Positions 33,522-41,810 of a DNA stretch of 42,346 nt are shown here, in pieces. The DNA is from Actinomycetes bacterium (GTDB lineage: Bacteria > Actinomycetota > Acidimicrobiia > Acidimicrobiales > Acidimicrobiaceae), in NCBI GenBank assembly GCA_021850605.1, contig JAJZLQ010000012.1, forward strand, positions 1-42,346, written 5' to 3'. The notes under the pieces are model-generated. The model saw only the letters and a list, made by a program, of their open reading frames with translations. It searched no databases and was not told the DNA's origin. Every line of letters starts with the position of its first letter. The stretch's first letter is position 1. The translations under genes were made by a program, and so were the position numbers.

Positions 33522-34046
33522 TCAGTACTCGATTCCCTTCATGGCGCGGATTCCGCGATCGTAGGCGTGTTTCACCTTGCGCATCTCGGTAACGGTGTCT
33601 GCGACCTCGATGAGCTCCTCGGGCGCATCCCTACCCGTGATCACCAGGTTCGTCTTGGGATGGCGGTGGCTGATCGCCTCGGCCATCTCAGCCGCGGGCA
33701 CCCAGCCGTACTTGGCGGCGTAGGTAAGCTCGTCGAGGATAAGGAGCTGGTAATTACCGGAGGACATCTTGTCCACGGAGACCTCCCAGGCATGTCTGGC
33801 CTTGGCCGCCGTTTCGTCCAGATCGGTGGACTCCCAGGTAAAGCCATCACCCAGGGTATGCCACTCGATTCCCAGTTCATCGGCCACTTTCTTTTCGCCG
33901 ATCTTCCACTTGCCACTCTTTACGAACTGCACCACGGCTACGTTCCATCCACGCGCCCAACCCCGGCACATGACGCCAAAGGCGGCGGAGGACTTCCCCT
34001 TTCCGTGGCCGGTGTTGATGAGAACGATGGAGTCGACGCGAGCCAT
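33522..34046 (-). CDS. cobO: Cob(I)yrinic acid a,c-diamide adenosyltransferase
   Basis: VLINTGHGKGKSSAAFGVMCRGWARGWNVAVVQFVKSGKWKIGEKK...LLILDELTYAAKYGWV...LVITGRDAPEELIEVADTVTEMRKVKHAYDRGIRAMKGIEY. Confidence 0.96.
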   Translation of the reverse strand: MARVDSIVLINTGHGKGKSSAAFGVMCRGWARGWNVAVVQFVKSGKWKIGEKKVADELGIEWHTLGDGFTWESTDLDETAAKARHAWEVSVDKMSSGNYQLLILDELTYAAKYGWVPAAEMAEAISHRHPKTNLVITGRDAPEELIEVADTVTEMRKVKHAYDRGIRAMKGIEY

Positions 34047-34202
34047 TCCTCAATGCTATCGATCGAGCCGGGAGCCGCGCCGCCAAGCCGAGCGTTCCCG
34101 CTTCGCCAGTGCCGCCGGTATGAGGACTAATGTTGGAAGGCAGTCGTTCTCACCGCAAGGCGGGGGGTGGCATAGGCGGACGCTGGAGACGAGCGAGGAC
34201 TT

Positions 34203-34916
34203 GTGGCAGGGAGATTGATCGGCGTTGGCGTTGGGCCCGGGGCTCCTGATTTGCTTACACTGCGAGCCCTGCACCACCTGCAACGAGCCGACGTGATCTT
34301 CGCGCCTTCAATGGCCTCGGATGTGCAAAGCCGCGCCGAATCCGTTGTCGTCCGGGCCGATCCCAATCTCAGGGTCCGCCGTCTCGTCTTCGCCATCATC
34401 CGCGACGATGCCGCCCGTCAGGCAGCCCACCGTGCGGCCGCCATCGAAGTGGGGGAGGTGCTGTCCGCGGGGCAGTCGGCGGCCTTCGTCACCCTCGGGG
34501 ACCCCAACGTGTATTCCACATTCCACCATCTCCTGAGAGAGGTCCGCAAGATCGACCCGGCAGTCGCAGTCGAGACGGTCCCTGGAATCATGGCCTTTCA
34601 GGCATTGGCCGCGGAGGCGTCGCTTGTGGTCACCGATGAGGTGGAGTCCCTGCACATAGTCACGGCTGTGGATGGTCCAGTGGGCATCGAATCGGCGCTG
34701 GAGGATACGGCTTCCACAGTGGTGATCTATAAGGGTGGGCGGCATCTGGGTGCCATCGTCGATCTCTTGCGTGCCCATGACCGCCTTGAGGGGGCGCTCC
34801 TCGGGGAGCTGATGGGGCTCGAGGGATCCAAGGTGGAATTGTTGACCTCGGTAGACCAGCGCTCCGCCTCCTACCTCTCCACCGTCATCGTCCCGCCAAG
34901 AAGGAGTGCGTCTTGA
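34203..34916 (+). CDS. cobI: Precorrin-2 / cobalt-precorrin-2 C20-methyltransferase
   Basis: RLIGVGVGPGAPDLLTLRALHHLQRADVIFAP...AAFVTLGDPNVYSTFHHLLREVRK...ETVPGIMAFQALAA; GTG start. Confidence 0.92.
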   Translation: MAGRLIGVGVGPGAPDLLTLRALHHLQRADVIFAPSMASDVQSRAESVVVRADPNLRVRRLVFAIIRDDAARQAAHRAAAIEVGEVLSAGQSAAFVTLGDPNVYSTFHHLLREVRKIDPAVAVETVPGIMAFQALAAEASLVVTDEVESLHIVTAVDGPVGIESALEDTASTVVIYKGGRHLGAIVDLLRAHDRLEGALLGELMGLEGSKVELLTSVDQRSASYLSTVIVPPRRSAS

Positions 34917-35734
34917 TCAGCTTTGTCGGTGCCGGCCCAGGCAGTCCGGACCTCATCACGGTGCGCGGCAGGGACCGACTCGCAGCCGCCGAGGTCATCG
35001 TCTGGGCGTCCTCCCTGGTGCCTGAGGCCCTGCTCGCCTATGCCCCCGAGTCTGCCAAGCGCTATGACTCGGCGACCATGACCCTCGAAGACGTCCTTGG
35101 GGTTTACGCCGCCCACCCCGATGAACGCGTAGTCCGCCTCCATTCCGGGGATCCCTCCGTTTATGGAGCGATCCAGGAGCAGATCGACTACTGCCTCGAA
35201 CATGAGCTGGCCTTCGAGATCGTGCCGGGTGTCACCTCAGTGGCCGCGACGGCCGCCATCATCGGACGCGAACTCACCATCCCCAAGCTCTCTCAAAGCG
35301 TCGTATTCACGCGAATGGCCGGAAAGACCTCCGCCTCCATGCCCGAGAGGGAGTCCGTCGCCGCCTACGCCCGTATCGGAGGCACCATCGGCATCTTTCT
35401 CTCGGCAACCCATCCTGGGGAGCTGCAGAGATCCCTGCTGTGCGAGGGGTCCGCATTCAATGAAGCGACCCCCGCTGTCGTGGTCATCCGCGCCACCTGG
35501 CCCGATGAGGAGGTGCACTGGACAAGCGTCGGGGAGCTTGAGAAGACCATCCGCGCCACGCGTGCCCGCCGCACCCTCCTCGTGATCGTGGGTGACGCCT
35601 TGACCGGGGCCGCGCAGCGCTCTCATCTTTACTCCCCCACCTATGCCCACATCTTTCGCCACCGCTCCCAGCCAGGCTCCACCACCGGCCGGCCGACCGC
35701 CGCCGCGCGACGGCGGGACGACTCCCTGCGATGA
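34913..35734 (+). CDS. cobM: Precorrin-4 / cobalt-precorrin-4 C11-methyltransferase
   Basis: ISFVGAGPGSPDLITVRGRDRLAAAEVIVWASSLVPEALLAYAP...VRLHSGDPSVYGAIQEQ...EIVPGVTSVAATAAIIGRELTIPKLSQSVVFTRMAGKT; TTG start overlaps the cobI stop. Confidence 0.95.
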   Translation: MISFVGAGPGSPDLITVRGRDRLAAAEVIVWASSLVPEALLAYAPESAKRYDSATMTLEDVLGVYAAHPDERVVRLHSGDPSVYGAIQEQIDYCLEHELAFEIVPGVTSVAATAAIIGRELTIPKLSQSVVFTRMAGKTSASMPERESVAAYARIGGTIGIFLSATHPGELQRSLLCEGSAFNEATPAVVVIRATWPDEEVHWTSVGELEKTIRATRARRTLLVIVGDALTGAAQRSHLYSPTYAHIFRHRSQPGSTTGRPTAAARRRDDSLR

Positions 35735-36828
35735 CCACCTTCGAACCTCCGCTGTCAGACGAAGTCGCCTCGCGCCGCAAAGGACTGCGGACGGGCTGGA
35801 CGACCGGAAGCTGCGCCAGCGCCGCGGCAAAGGCGGCAACGCTCTGGCTCCTGACGGGCGAGGCGCCGTCCTCGGTCGAGATACCCCTTCCCTCGGGCGA
35901 GCGCGTGCGCTTCGCCGTCGTGCCGAATGCGACCGTCGGATCGATGTACGTCGTCAAGGATGCAGGCGACGATCCGGACTGCACGGATGGGGCGCACGTC
36001 ACCGCCAGTGTTTCGTGGTTGGATAGCGAGGGTGGTGGGATTGAGATCGACGGCGGTGAAGGCGTCGGGCGTGTGACCCTTCAGGGGCTCGGCCTTCCCG
36101 TCGGAGGGCCGGCAATCAACCCGGTTCCTCGAAGAATGATCACCCAGGCGGTCCGAGAGGCGACAGACCGGCCCCTGCGGGTCGTCATCTCGGTTCCCGA
36201 CGGCCAGAACATGGCGAAGAAGACCTCCAACGAACGACTTGGCATCATGGGTGGAATCTCCATCTTGGGGACGACCGGCATTGTCCGCCCCTTCTCAACC
36301 GCCGCCTATCGGGCCTCGGTCGTGAAGCAAATCGACGTTGCCGCGGCCCAGGGCTGCACCGAAATCGTCCTGTGCACAGGTGCACGGTCGGAGGCCCATG
36401 CCGAAGCGCGCTACCCCGGCCTGCCGCCGGCTGCGATCGTCGAGGTGGGGGACTTCACCGGAGTCGCCCTGCGGCACGCCGCGGGCGCGGGAATCACCAC
36501 CCTCCACTTCGTTGGCATGGCCGGCAAAATCGCCAAATTGGCGGCGGGGGTGATGATGACGCACTTCCATCGCTCCAAGGTCGACACCGAACTGCTTGCG
36601 CGCGTCGCTGCGGAGACGGGAGCGGCGCCAGAAGTAATTGCCGGCGCCACCGAGACCAATACCGCGCGGCACTTCTACGACCTCTGCATCCAATACGGCG
36701 CCACCGAGACACTGACCGAACTTTGCCGTCTGGCTGCGGCCAACTGCCAAGCCCACACCGGTGGCAAGGTGGCGGTCGACGTGATCATGGTGGACTTTGA
36801 CGGGGCAGAGGCGGTCGCGGTTGCCTGA
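35731..36828 (+). CDS. cbiD: Cobalt-precorrin-5B C1-methyltransferase
   Basis: RKGLRTGWTTGSCASAAAKAATLWLLTGEAPSSVEIPLPSGERVRF...DAGDDPDCTDGAHVTASV...GLPVGGPAINPVPRRMI...GTTGIVRPFSTAAYRASVVKQIDVA. Confidence 0.96.
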   Translation: MTTFEPPLSDEVASRRKGLRTGWTTGSCASAAAKAATLWLLTGEAPSSVEIPLPSGERVRFAVVPNATVGSMYVVKDAGDDPDCTDGAHVTASVSWLDSEGGGIEIDGGEGVGRVTLQGLGLPVGGPAINPVPRRMITQAVREATDRPLRVVISVPDGQNMAKKTSNERLGIMGGISILGTTGIVRPFSTAAYRASVVKQIDVAAAQGCTEIVLCTGARSEAHAEARYPGLPPAAIVEVGDFTGVALRHAAGAGITTLHFVGMAGKIAKLAAGVMMTHFHRSKVDTELLARVAAETGAAPEVIAGATETNTARHFYDLCIQYGATETLTELCRLAAANCQAHTGGKVAVDVIMVDFDGAEAVAVA

Positions 36829-38008
36829 ATCGATCATCGTCATCGGCGTCCTTGGGAGTCACCTGCGCGAACTTCCGGAGGCGCGCCTGCAAGAAGTGGC
36901 CGGCGCTCCGGTCGTCATCGGCGCAGCGCGCTTCCAGGAAGAGGCGCTCGCCCTCAATCCACGCTTTGTACCCATCGCCCCCCGTCTCTCGGACACCCTC
37001 ACCTCCGTCGATCTCTCCAGAGGCGCAGTCGTGCTCGCCTCGGGCGATCCGGGATTCTTCGGTGCGACCCGCCTGCTCGGTGAGCTGTTTGGTACCGACC
37101 GGCTGCGCATCCACCCAGGGCCGTCCTCGGTTGCCGTGGCCTTTGCCCGCCTTGGCCTGCCTTGGGATGACGCCATCGTGGTGTCCGCCCACGGCCGGCC
37201 CTTGGATTCCGCCATCTCGGCCGCGGGCGAGGGTGGCAAGGTCGCCTTTCTCCTTTCGCCGGAAAACACCGCGAGCCGGCTTGCAGACGCGCTCTGTGCT
37301 CTTGGCAGGGGTGGGGACACCATGGCGGTCGCCGAGCACCTTGGCGACCAAGACGAACGGATCACCGTCGCGACGGTAGAAGAAATCTCCCGAGCCAGCT
37401 TCGATCCACTCGCAGTCGCCATCGTTATCGCGGCCGGCACCGATCCCGTGCCCCCCGGGAAAAGAATCTCTTTCGGTGCTCCCGAACAACGCTTCGTCCA
37501 CCGCAACGCGATGATCACCAAGGCGGAACTCCGCTCTGTGATTCTTTCCAAGCTCGACCTCCCACCCGTCGGCCGACTTCTCGACATTGGCGCCGGTTCG
37601 GGCTCGGTCGGAATCGAGGCCGCCCTCTTGGTGCCCGCACTTGAAGTGGTCGCGATCGAAATGGACCCCGCTGCGATTGCCCATATCGGCGCAAACGCCG
37701 CCGCATTCGGTGTGGCACTCACCATCGCGGCCGGCGAGGCTGAGGCGCTGATCCCGAGCTACGCACCCTTCGATCGGGCCTTCGTCGGCGGCGGAGGCAT
37801 CGACGTGCTTCGCCTGGCCATGCGTCACTGCCGTAGCGGAGGCGTGGTGGTTGCAAGCTACGCCTCCCTGGACCGAGCCGCTACGGCGGCATCGCTTCTC
37901 GGAGAAATAGTCGAGATATCCATCTCACGCGGCGCACGGCTACCCGACGGGGGCTTGCGCTTGCGAGCGGAGAATCCCACCTTCGTGGCCTGGGGAACAA
38001 TGCCATGA
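36821..38008 (+). CDS. cobL: CbiE-CbiT fusion (precorrin-6Y / cobalt-precorrin-7 C5,C15-methyltransferase, decarboxylating; CobL-type)
   Basis: CbiE-like LASGDPGFFGATRLLGELF...PSSVAVAFARLGLPWDDAIVVSAHGR; CbiT-like MITKAELRSVILSKLDLPPVGRLLDIGAGSGSVGIEAALL. Likely TTG start at 36821, overlapping the cbiD end. Confidence 0.93.
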   Translation: MPESIIVIGVLGSHLRELPEARLQEVAGAPVVIGAARFQEEALALNPRFVPIAPRLSDTLTSVDLSRGAVVLASGDPGFFGATRLLGELFGTDRLRIHPGPSSVAVAFARLGLPWDDAIVVSAHGRPLDSAISAAGEGGKVAFLLSPENTASRLADALCALGRGGDTMAVAEHLGDQDERITVATVEEISRASFDPLAVAIVIAAGTDPVPPGKRISFGAPEQRFVHRNAMITKAELRSVILSKLDLPPVGRLLDIGAGSGSVGIEAALLVPALEVVAIEMDPAAIAHIGANAAAFGVALTIAAGEAEALIPSYAPFDRAFVGGGGIDVLRLAMRHCRSGGVVVASYASLDRAATAASLLGEIVEISISRGARLPDGGLRLRAENPTFVAWGTMP

Positions 38009-39654
38009 TGCGGGTCGTCAGCATCGCGAGCACCGCCGCCGGCCGCCGCCTTGCGGAACGCCTTCCCTACCCGGTCGAAGCCGGTGGGGCGGCGGCGGCG
38101 ATCCGGAGTGCATGGCACAAGGTCGACGCCATCGTCGTATTTCTCGCAGTCGGCGCCACCGTGCGCCTCATAGCTCCGCATCTGCAATCCAAGCAGAGCG
38201 ACCCAGCCGTTATCGCCGTCGACGAGGCGGGAACAACGGCCGTGGTGGTAGTCGGTGGACACCACGGCGGCAACCAGCTCGCCACGGAAATCGGCGCGCT
38301 TTTGGGAGCTTCGCCCATCATCACGACCGCAACCGACCGGAGAGATCTACCGGCACTCGACGCGATTCCGGGCTTCGCCGCCGAGGGAGACTACCGTGGT
38401 GTCGCCCTGCGCATGCTCGAGGGCGAGCGGCCGTTGCTCCGCAACCCGCTGGCCTGGCCGGTTCCACGCGCCGAACGATTCGGGGAGGGACCCGCCACGG
38501 TCATCGTGACCGACGAGCTGACCGGCGCGGAGCAGGAGGGGGTGTGCGTCCTGCGGCCACCGTCTCTGGTCGCAGGTATCGGCTGCTCCTCCAACGCGAC
38601 TCCTTTGGAGGTCGAGGCCGGCGTTGCCACCGCCCTCGCGCGTGCGGGCCTTTCCCGGAATAGCCTGGCGCTCATCGCAACACTCGATCGCCGCGCGGAA
38701 CACCCGGCGATCTTGGCGCTGGCCCTGCCAATCCGAGCCTTTCACCCTGAAAATCTTGCCCGCGTGGAGGTTCCAAACCCCTCTCAGGTGGTAGCCGACG
38801 CGGTCGGCACTCCTTCGGTGAGCGAGGCTGCGGCGCTGTGTGCCGCCGAAGGCGGGCCGCTTCTCCTCGCAAAGCAGACATTCGAAACAGTGACTGTGGC
38901 CATCGCTCGCCGGCCACCGAGGGGCCACCTCGCGGTCGTCGGCATCGGCCCGGGATCGCCAGCCGAGCGCACCTTCCGCGCTACGACGGCAATCCGTCAT
39001 GCGCAAGCGGTCGTCGGCTTCTCGGGTTACCTCGACCTGATCAGCGACCTTCTCACTCCGGCACAGGACGTGCAGGCTTTCCCAATCGGAGCGGAGATAG
39101 AGCGCGTCGCCCGTGCCGTCGCCCTGGTGCGTGCGGGCTATCGTGTCGCTTTGGTCAGTTCCGGCGACGCCGGGGTCTACGCGCTGGCCACGCTGGTATT
39201 CGAACACCTGGATACGGCCGGAGTCGAAATTGACGTGGAGGTCGTCCCGGGAGTGACCGCGGCACTCTCCGGCGCCGCCCGCCTCGGGGCGCCGCTCGGC
39301 CATGACCATGTGGCGATATCCCTTTCCGACCTTCTCACGCCATGGGAACTCATCAAGGAGCGAGTGGCGCTCGCTGCCAAGGGCGACTTCGTGATCACCT
39401 TCTACAACCCCCGTTCAGTCCATAGAAGCCGGCAGCTCGCAGAAGCCCTCGACATCCTGGCGGCTCACCGCCCGCCTGGGACACCGATTGGCACAGTTCG
39501 CAACATCGGGCGCCCCGATGAGCGCGTGCATCTCAGCACCCTTGGCGAGTTCGACCCGGAATCAGTTGACATGCTCACCACCGTGATCGTTGGATCTTCC
39601 CGGACCCGGCAGTACCGGGGCCACCTCTACACCCCCCGAGGTTACCGACTGTGA
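38005..39654 (+). CDS. cbiG-cbiH: CbiG - CbiH/CobJ fusion (cobalt-precorrin-5A hydrolase / precorrin-3B C17-methyltransferase)
   Basis: CbiG-like VDAIVVFLAVGATVRLIAPHLQSKQSDPAVIAVDEAG...VVVGGHHGGNQLATEIGALLGASPIITTATD; CbiH-like VVGIGPGSPAERTFRATTAIRHAQAVVGFSGYLDLI...VSSGDAGVYALATLVFE...VVPGVTAALSGAARLGAPLGHDHVAISLSDLLTPW. Confidence 0.95.
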   Translation: MMRVVSIASTAAGRRLAERLPYPVEAGGAAAAIRSAWHKVDAIVVFLAVGATVRLIAPHLQSKQSDPAVIAVDEAGTTAVVVVGGHHGGNQLATEIGALLGASPIITTATDRRDLPALDAIPGFAAEGDYRGVALRMLEGERPLLRNPLAWPVPRAERFGEGPATVIVTDELTGAEQEGVCVLRPPSLVAGIGCSSNATPLEVEAGVATALARAGLSRNSLALIATLDRRAEHPAILALALPIRAFHPENLARVEVPNPSQVVADAVGTPSVSEAAALCAAEGGPLLLAKQTFETVTVAIARRPPRGHLAVVGIGPGSPAERTFRATTAIRHAQAVVGFSGYLDLISDLLTPAQDVQAFPIGAEIERVARAVALVRAGYRVALVSSGDAGVYALATLVFEHLDTAGVEIDVEVVPGVTAALSGAARLGAPLGHDHVAISLSDLLTPWELIKERVALAAKGDFVITFYNPRSVHRSRQLAEALDILAAHRPPGTPIGTVRNIGRPDERVHLSTLGEFDPESVDMLTTVIVGSSRTRQYRGHLYTPRGYRL

Positions 39655-39857
39655 TGGCGCTGGTTCTCGAGCGGCCGGAAGCCTGTACCAGCTGTGGACT
39701 CTGCGTCGCCACCTGCCCCACAGGAGCACTGCGTCCTGCGCCGCTTCATCCTGCACTCCACTCAGATCGCTGCACCTCCTGCCTTGCCTGCATAGAGGTC
39801 TGCCCCCGCAACGTCTTTTCAGAGAAGGATCCCGCCGGCAATGATTCACCCCATTGA
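39651..39857 (+). CDS. Small 2[4Fe-4S]-type ferredoxin
   Basis: 68 aa with two CxxCxxCxxxCP motifs: CTSCGLCVATCP and CTSCLACIEVCP; overlaps the neighbouring genes on both sides. Confidence 0.9.
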   Translation: MMALVLERPEACTSCGLCVATCPTGALRPAPLHPALHSDRCTSCLACIEVCPRNVFSEKDPAGNDSPH

Positions 39858-40422
39858 GCAAGAGAGTTACGAGATCCTCCGCAGCAGGCGGCGACTGGAC
39901 CATCTCTCGCCCCTGGTGAGAGCGGTAACCGAACGTGCCATCCACGCAACGGCCGACCTCGACTACGCCGAAAGCCTGCACGCGAAGGAGAACGACCTCG
40001 CCGTCGCCGTCGCAGCCCTCAGGAGTGAATGCCCAGTCATCACCGATGTCGAAATGACCGGAGCCGGCATCGCCAACTACCCGACCCGATGCTATCTGTC
40101 GAGCGGTAGCGCCAGGGAGGGACGAACCCGCTCCGCCGACGCCATGGCGCAGGCCATAGCCGCACATCCGGCCGGGGCCATCTTCGTCGTCGGGTGCGCA
40201 CCAACTGCGCTGTACGAGCTCGTGGAGCAGTATCTGGGCGGAGCGGTCTCCCCCATCCTCATCGTGGGCATGCCCGTCGGCTTCGTAGGAGCGGCTGACT
40301 CAAAAGAGCGGCTAGCCGCCTCCGGCGCGCCGGCGGTATACAACCGGGGGGAGAAAGGCGGATCAGCCGCCGCTGCCGGCGTTGTCAATGCGCTCATCCG
40401 TCTGGCAAAGGAACCCCTGTGA
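39841..40422 (+). CDS. cobH: Precorrin-8X / cobalt-precorrin-8 methylmutase
   Basis: HPIEQESYEILRSRRRLDHLSPLVRAVTERAIHATADLDYAESL...PVITDVEMTGAGI...AIFVVGCAPTALYELVE...VGMPVGFVGAADSKERLAASGAPAVYNRGEKGGSAAAAGVVNAL. Confidence 0.95.
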   Translation: MIHPIEQESYEILRSRRRLDHLSPLVRAVTERAIHATADLDYAESLHAKENDLAVAVAALRSECPVITDVEMTGAGIANYPTRCYLSSGSAREGRTRSADAMAQAIAAHPAGAIFVVGCAPTALYELVEQYLGGAVSPILIVGMPVGFVGAADSKERLAASGAPAVYNRGEKGGSAAAAGVVNALIRLAKEPL

Positions 40423-41306
40423 GCTATGACGCGATCCTTATCGTAGGCCACGGTTCGAGGGACAGCGCGGGTGCCGCGGAGATCGCCGCGATCGCCCCGC
40501 TGGTGAGAGCGTTGGCCGGGCCGCACATCGCAGTCGAGGTGGGTTATCTCGAACTCTCGGATCCCCCTGCCAACGAGGTCCTTCACGATATGGCGCGCAA
40601 TGGAGCTCGCCATATAGTGATCGTCCCTTTCATGCTCAGCGCCGCCGGTCACACACGGTCGGATGTACCGGCTGTTGTGATCACCGCGCGCCAGGCATAC
40701 CCGGACATCACCTTCACCTACACCGAGCCTCTTGGCGACGACTACGTCCTGCTCGATCTCGCCCGCACCGCCCTCAGCTCCGCTGGTGGAACGGGTAAGC
40801 CACTGGCGGTCTTCTTCCGGGGCGCGTCGGAGCCGTGGGCGAACGCCGAGGCATACAAGATCGCCCGGCTGCTCGCCGAGCTAAACAGCTCGCCGTCGTT
40901 CTTCGTCGGATTCTCGGGCATTACCTGGCCCTCGATCAATGGCGCACTCGACCAGGTTGCGGCGGCGGGGGTAGCGGAACTCGCCACCTTCTCGTGGTTT
41001 ATCGCGCCCGGCATACTTATCGACCGCATCGACCTTGCCATCGCATCCTTTGGGCAAGAGACCGGCCTGAGGTTCTTCCAAGCGGGCTACTTCGGCATCG
41101 GCCCGCGTATCGCCGAACTGGTGATCGACCGCGCCGAGGCGGCCGTGGCCGGACAAGTCCGCACTCCCTGCGACCTTTGCTCCTACCGCCGGCCCTTCCC
41201 CGGCCTGGAAGAGCGGGTTGGCGCGCCCCGGGGAATCGGCCATTCGCACCTCGCCTCTGAGCACCAAGCCGGTCACGACCACCGGCATGATCGGCACGAT
41301 CCTTAG
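40419..41306 (+). CDS. cbiX: Sirohydrochlorin cobaltochelatase, long CbiX type with CxxC and His-rich C-terminus
   Basis: AILIVGHGSRDSAGAAEIAAIAPLVRAL...VEVGYLELSDPPANEVL...HIVIVPFMLSAAGHTRSDVP; C-terminus RTPCDLCSYRRPFPGLEERVG...HSHLASEHQAGHDHRHDRHDP. Confidence 0.93.
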   Translation: MSYDAILIVGHGSRDSAGAAEIAAIAPLVRALAGPHIAVEVGYLELSDPPANEVLHDMARNGARHIVIVPFMLSAAGHTRSDVPAVVITARQAYPDITFTYTEPLGDDYVLLDLARTALSSAGGTGKPLAVFFRGASEPWANAEAYKIARLLAELNSSPSFFVGFSGITWPSINGALDQVAAAGVAELATFSWFIAPGILIDRIDLAIASFGQETGLRFFQAGYFGIGPRIAELVIDRAEAAVAGQVRTPCDLCSYRRPFPGLEERVGAPRGIGHSHLASEHQAGHDHRHDRHDP

Positions 41307-41434
41307 GTTCGTGCGCCAGGGCTCCACTTTCCATCGCCCGATGCCTTGCTGCTTCGTGCGCAGTGCGCCTCAGCTGACCGGTCTGCAGCCGGCCCCAGCC
41401 CCTGGGCAGCCCCAACCGGAGTCAACCCTCGGCT

Positions 41435-41463
41435 AAAGGTGGGCGCACGCGATGCGCCCCTTT
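41435..41463 (+). terminator. Hairpin downstream of the cbi operon (possible terminator)
   Basis: AAAG-gt-GGGCGCA cgcga TGCGCCC-CTTT followed by cccgttt; about 130 bp after the cbiX stop; no clean U-tract. Confidence 0.35.
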
Positions 41464-41535
41464 CCCGTTTGGCACCACCCGCCACCCGCCTGCGGGGGCA
41501 TCTCCCGCGCGCGAGCGGGTCCCGCCGGCAGCAAG

Positions 41536-41567
41536 AAGAGCGGATGGCACGGACGCCAGCCGCTCTT
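41536..41567. repeat. Strong inverted repeat in the cbiX - response regulator gap
   Basis: aagagcgg-a-tggc-acggac-gcca-g-ccgctctt: 8 bp + 4 bp stem with one internal mismatch. Confidence 0.5.
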
Positions 41568-41778
41568 CATGCGTTTCGGTGGTTATCGAAAGCGGCCCGA
41601 GTGTCGGGGTGTAACTCGCGCTTGCTTCCGTATCCACGTTAAGCAAGGACGGTAATGTAGCGGTTAAGAATCGGGCAACGTACGGTCAGCCCGTCACAGT
41701 CGGGCTCGCCGGCCATAGCATCGTTATTGACCAGCGTCCACCGGCCCCGGGCCCCCCGGCCGCTGGATGGGCTGGCTG

Positions 41779-41810
41779 GGCCGCGGCAGGCCGCGGCAGC
41801 CTCTAGAGGC
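41779..41810. repeat. 10-bp tandem duplication followed by a 12-bp palindrome just upstream of the response regulator
   Basis: ggccgcggca ggccgcggca then gcctctagaggc (41799-41810), 6 nt before the ATG at 41817. Confidence 0.55.

Noticed and set aside
34080-34202. GC-rich segment with cagtgccgccgg / ggcactggcgaagcgggaa considered as a second cobalamin riboswitch
   Set aside because: Only loose resemblance; conserved core order and B12 box could not be assembled on either strand.
36785-37828. 347-aa minus-strand ORF opposite the cbiE-cbiT fusion
   Set aside because: Mirror ORF of a well-supported gene; composition not protein-like.
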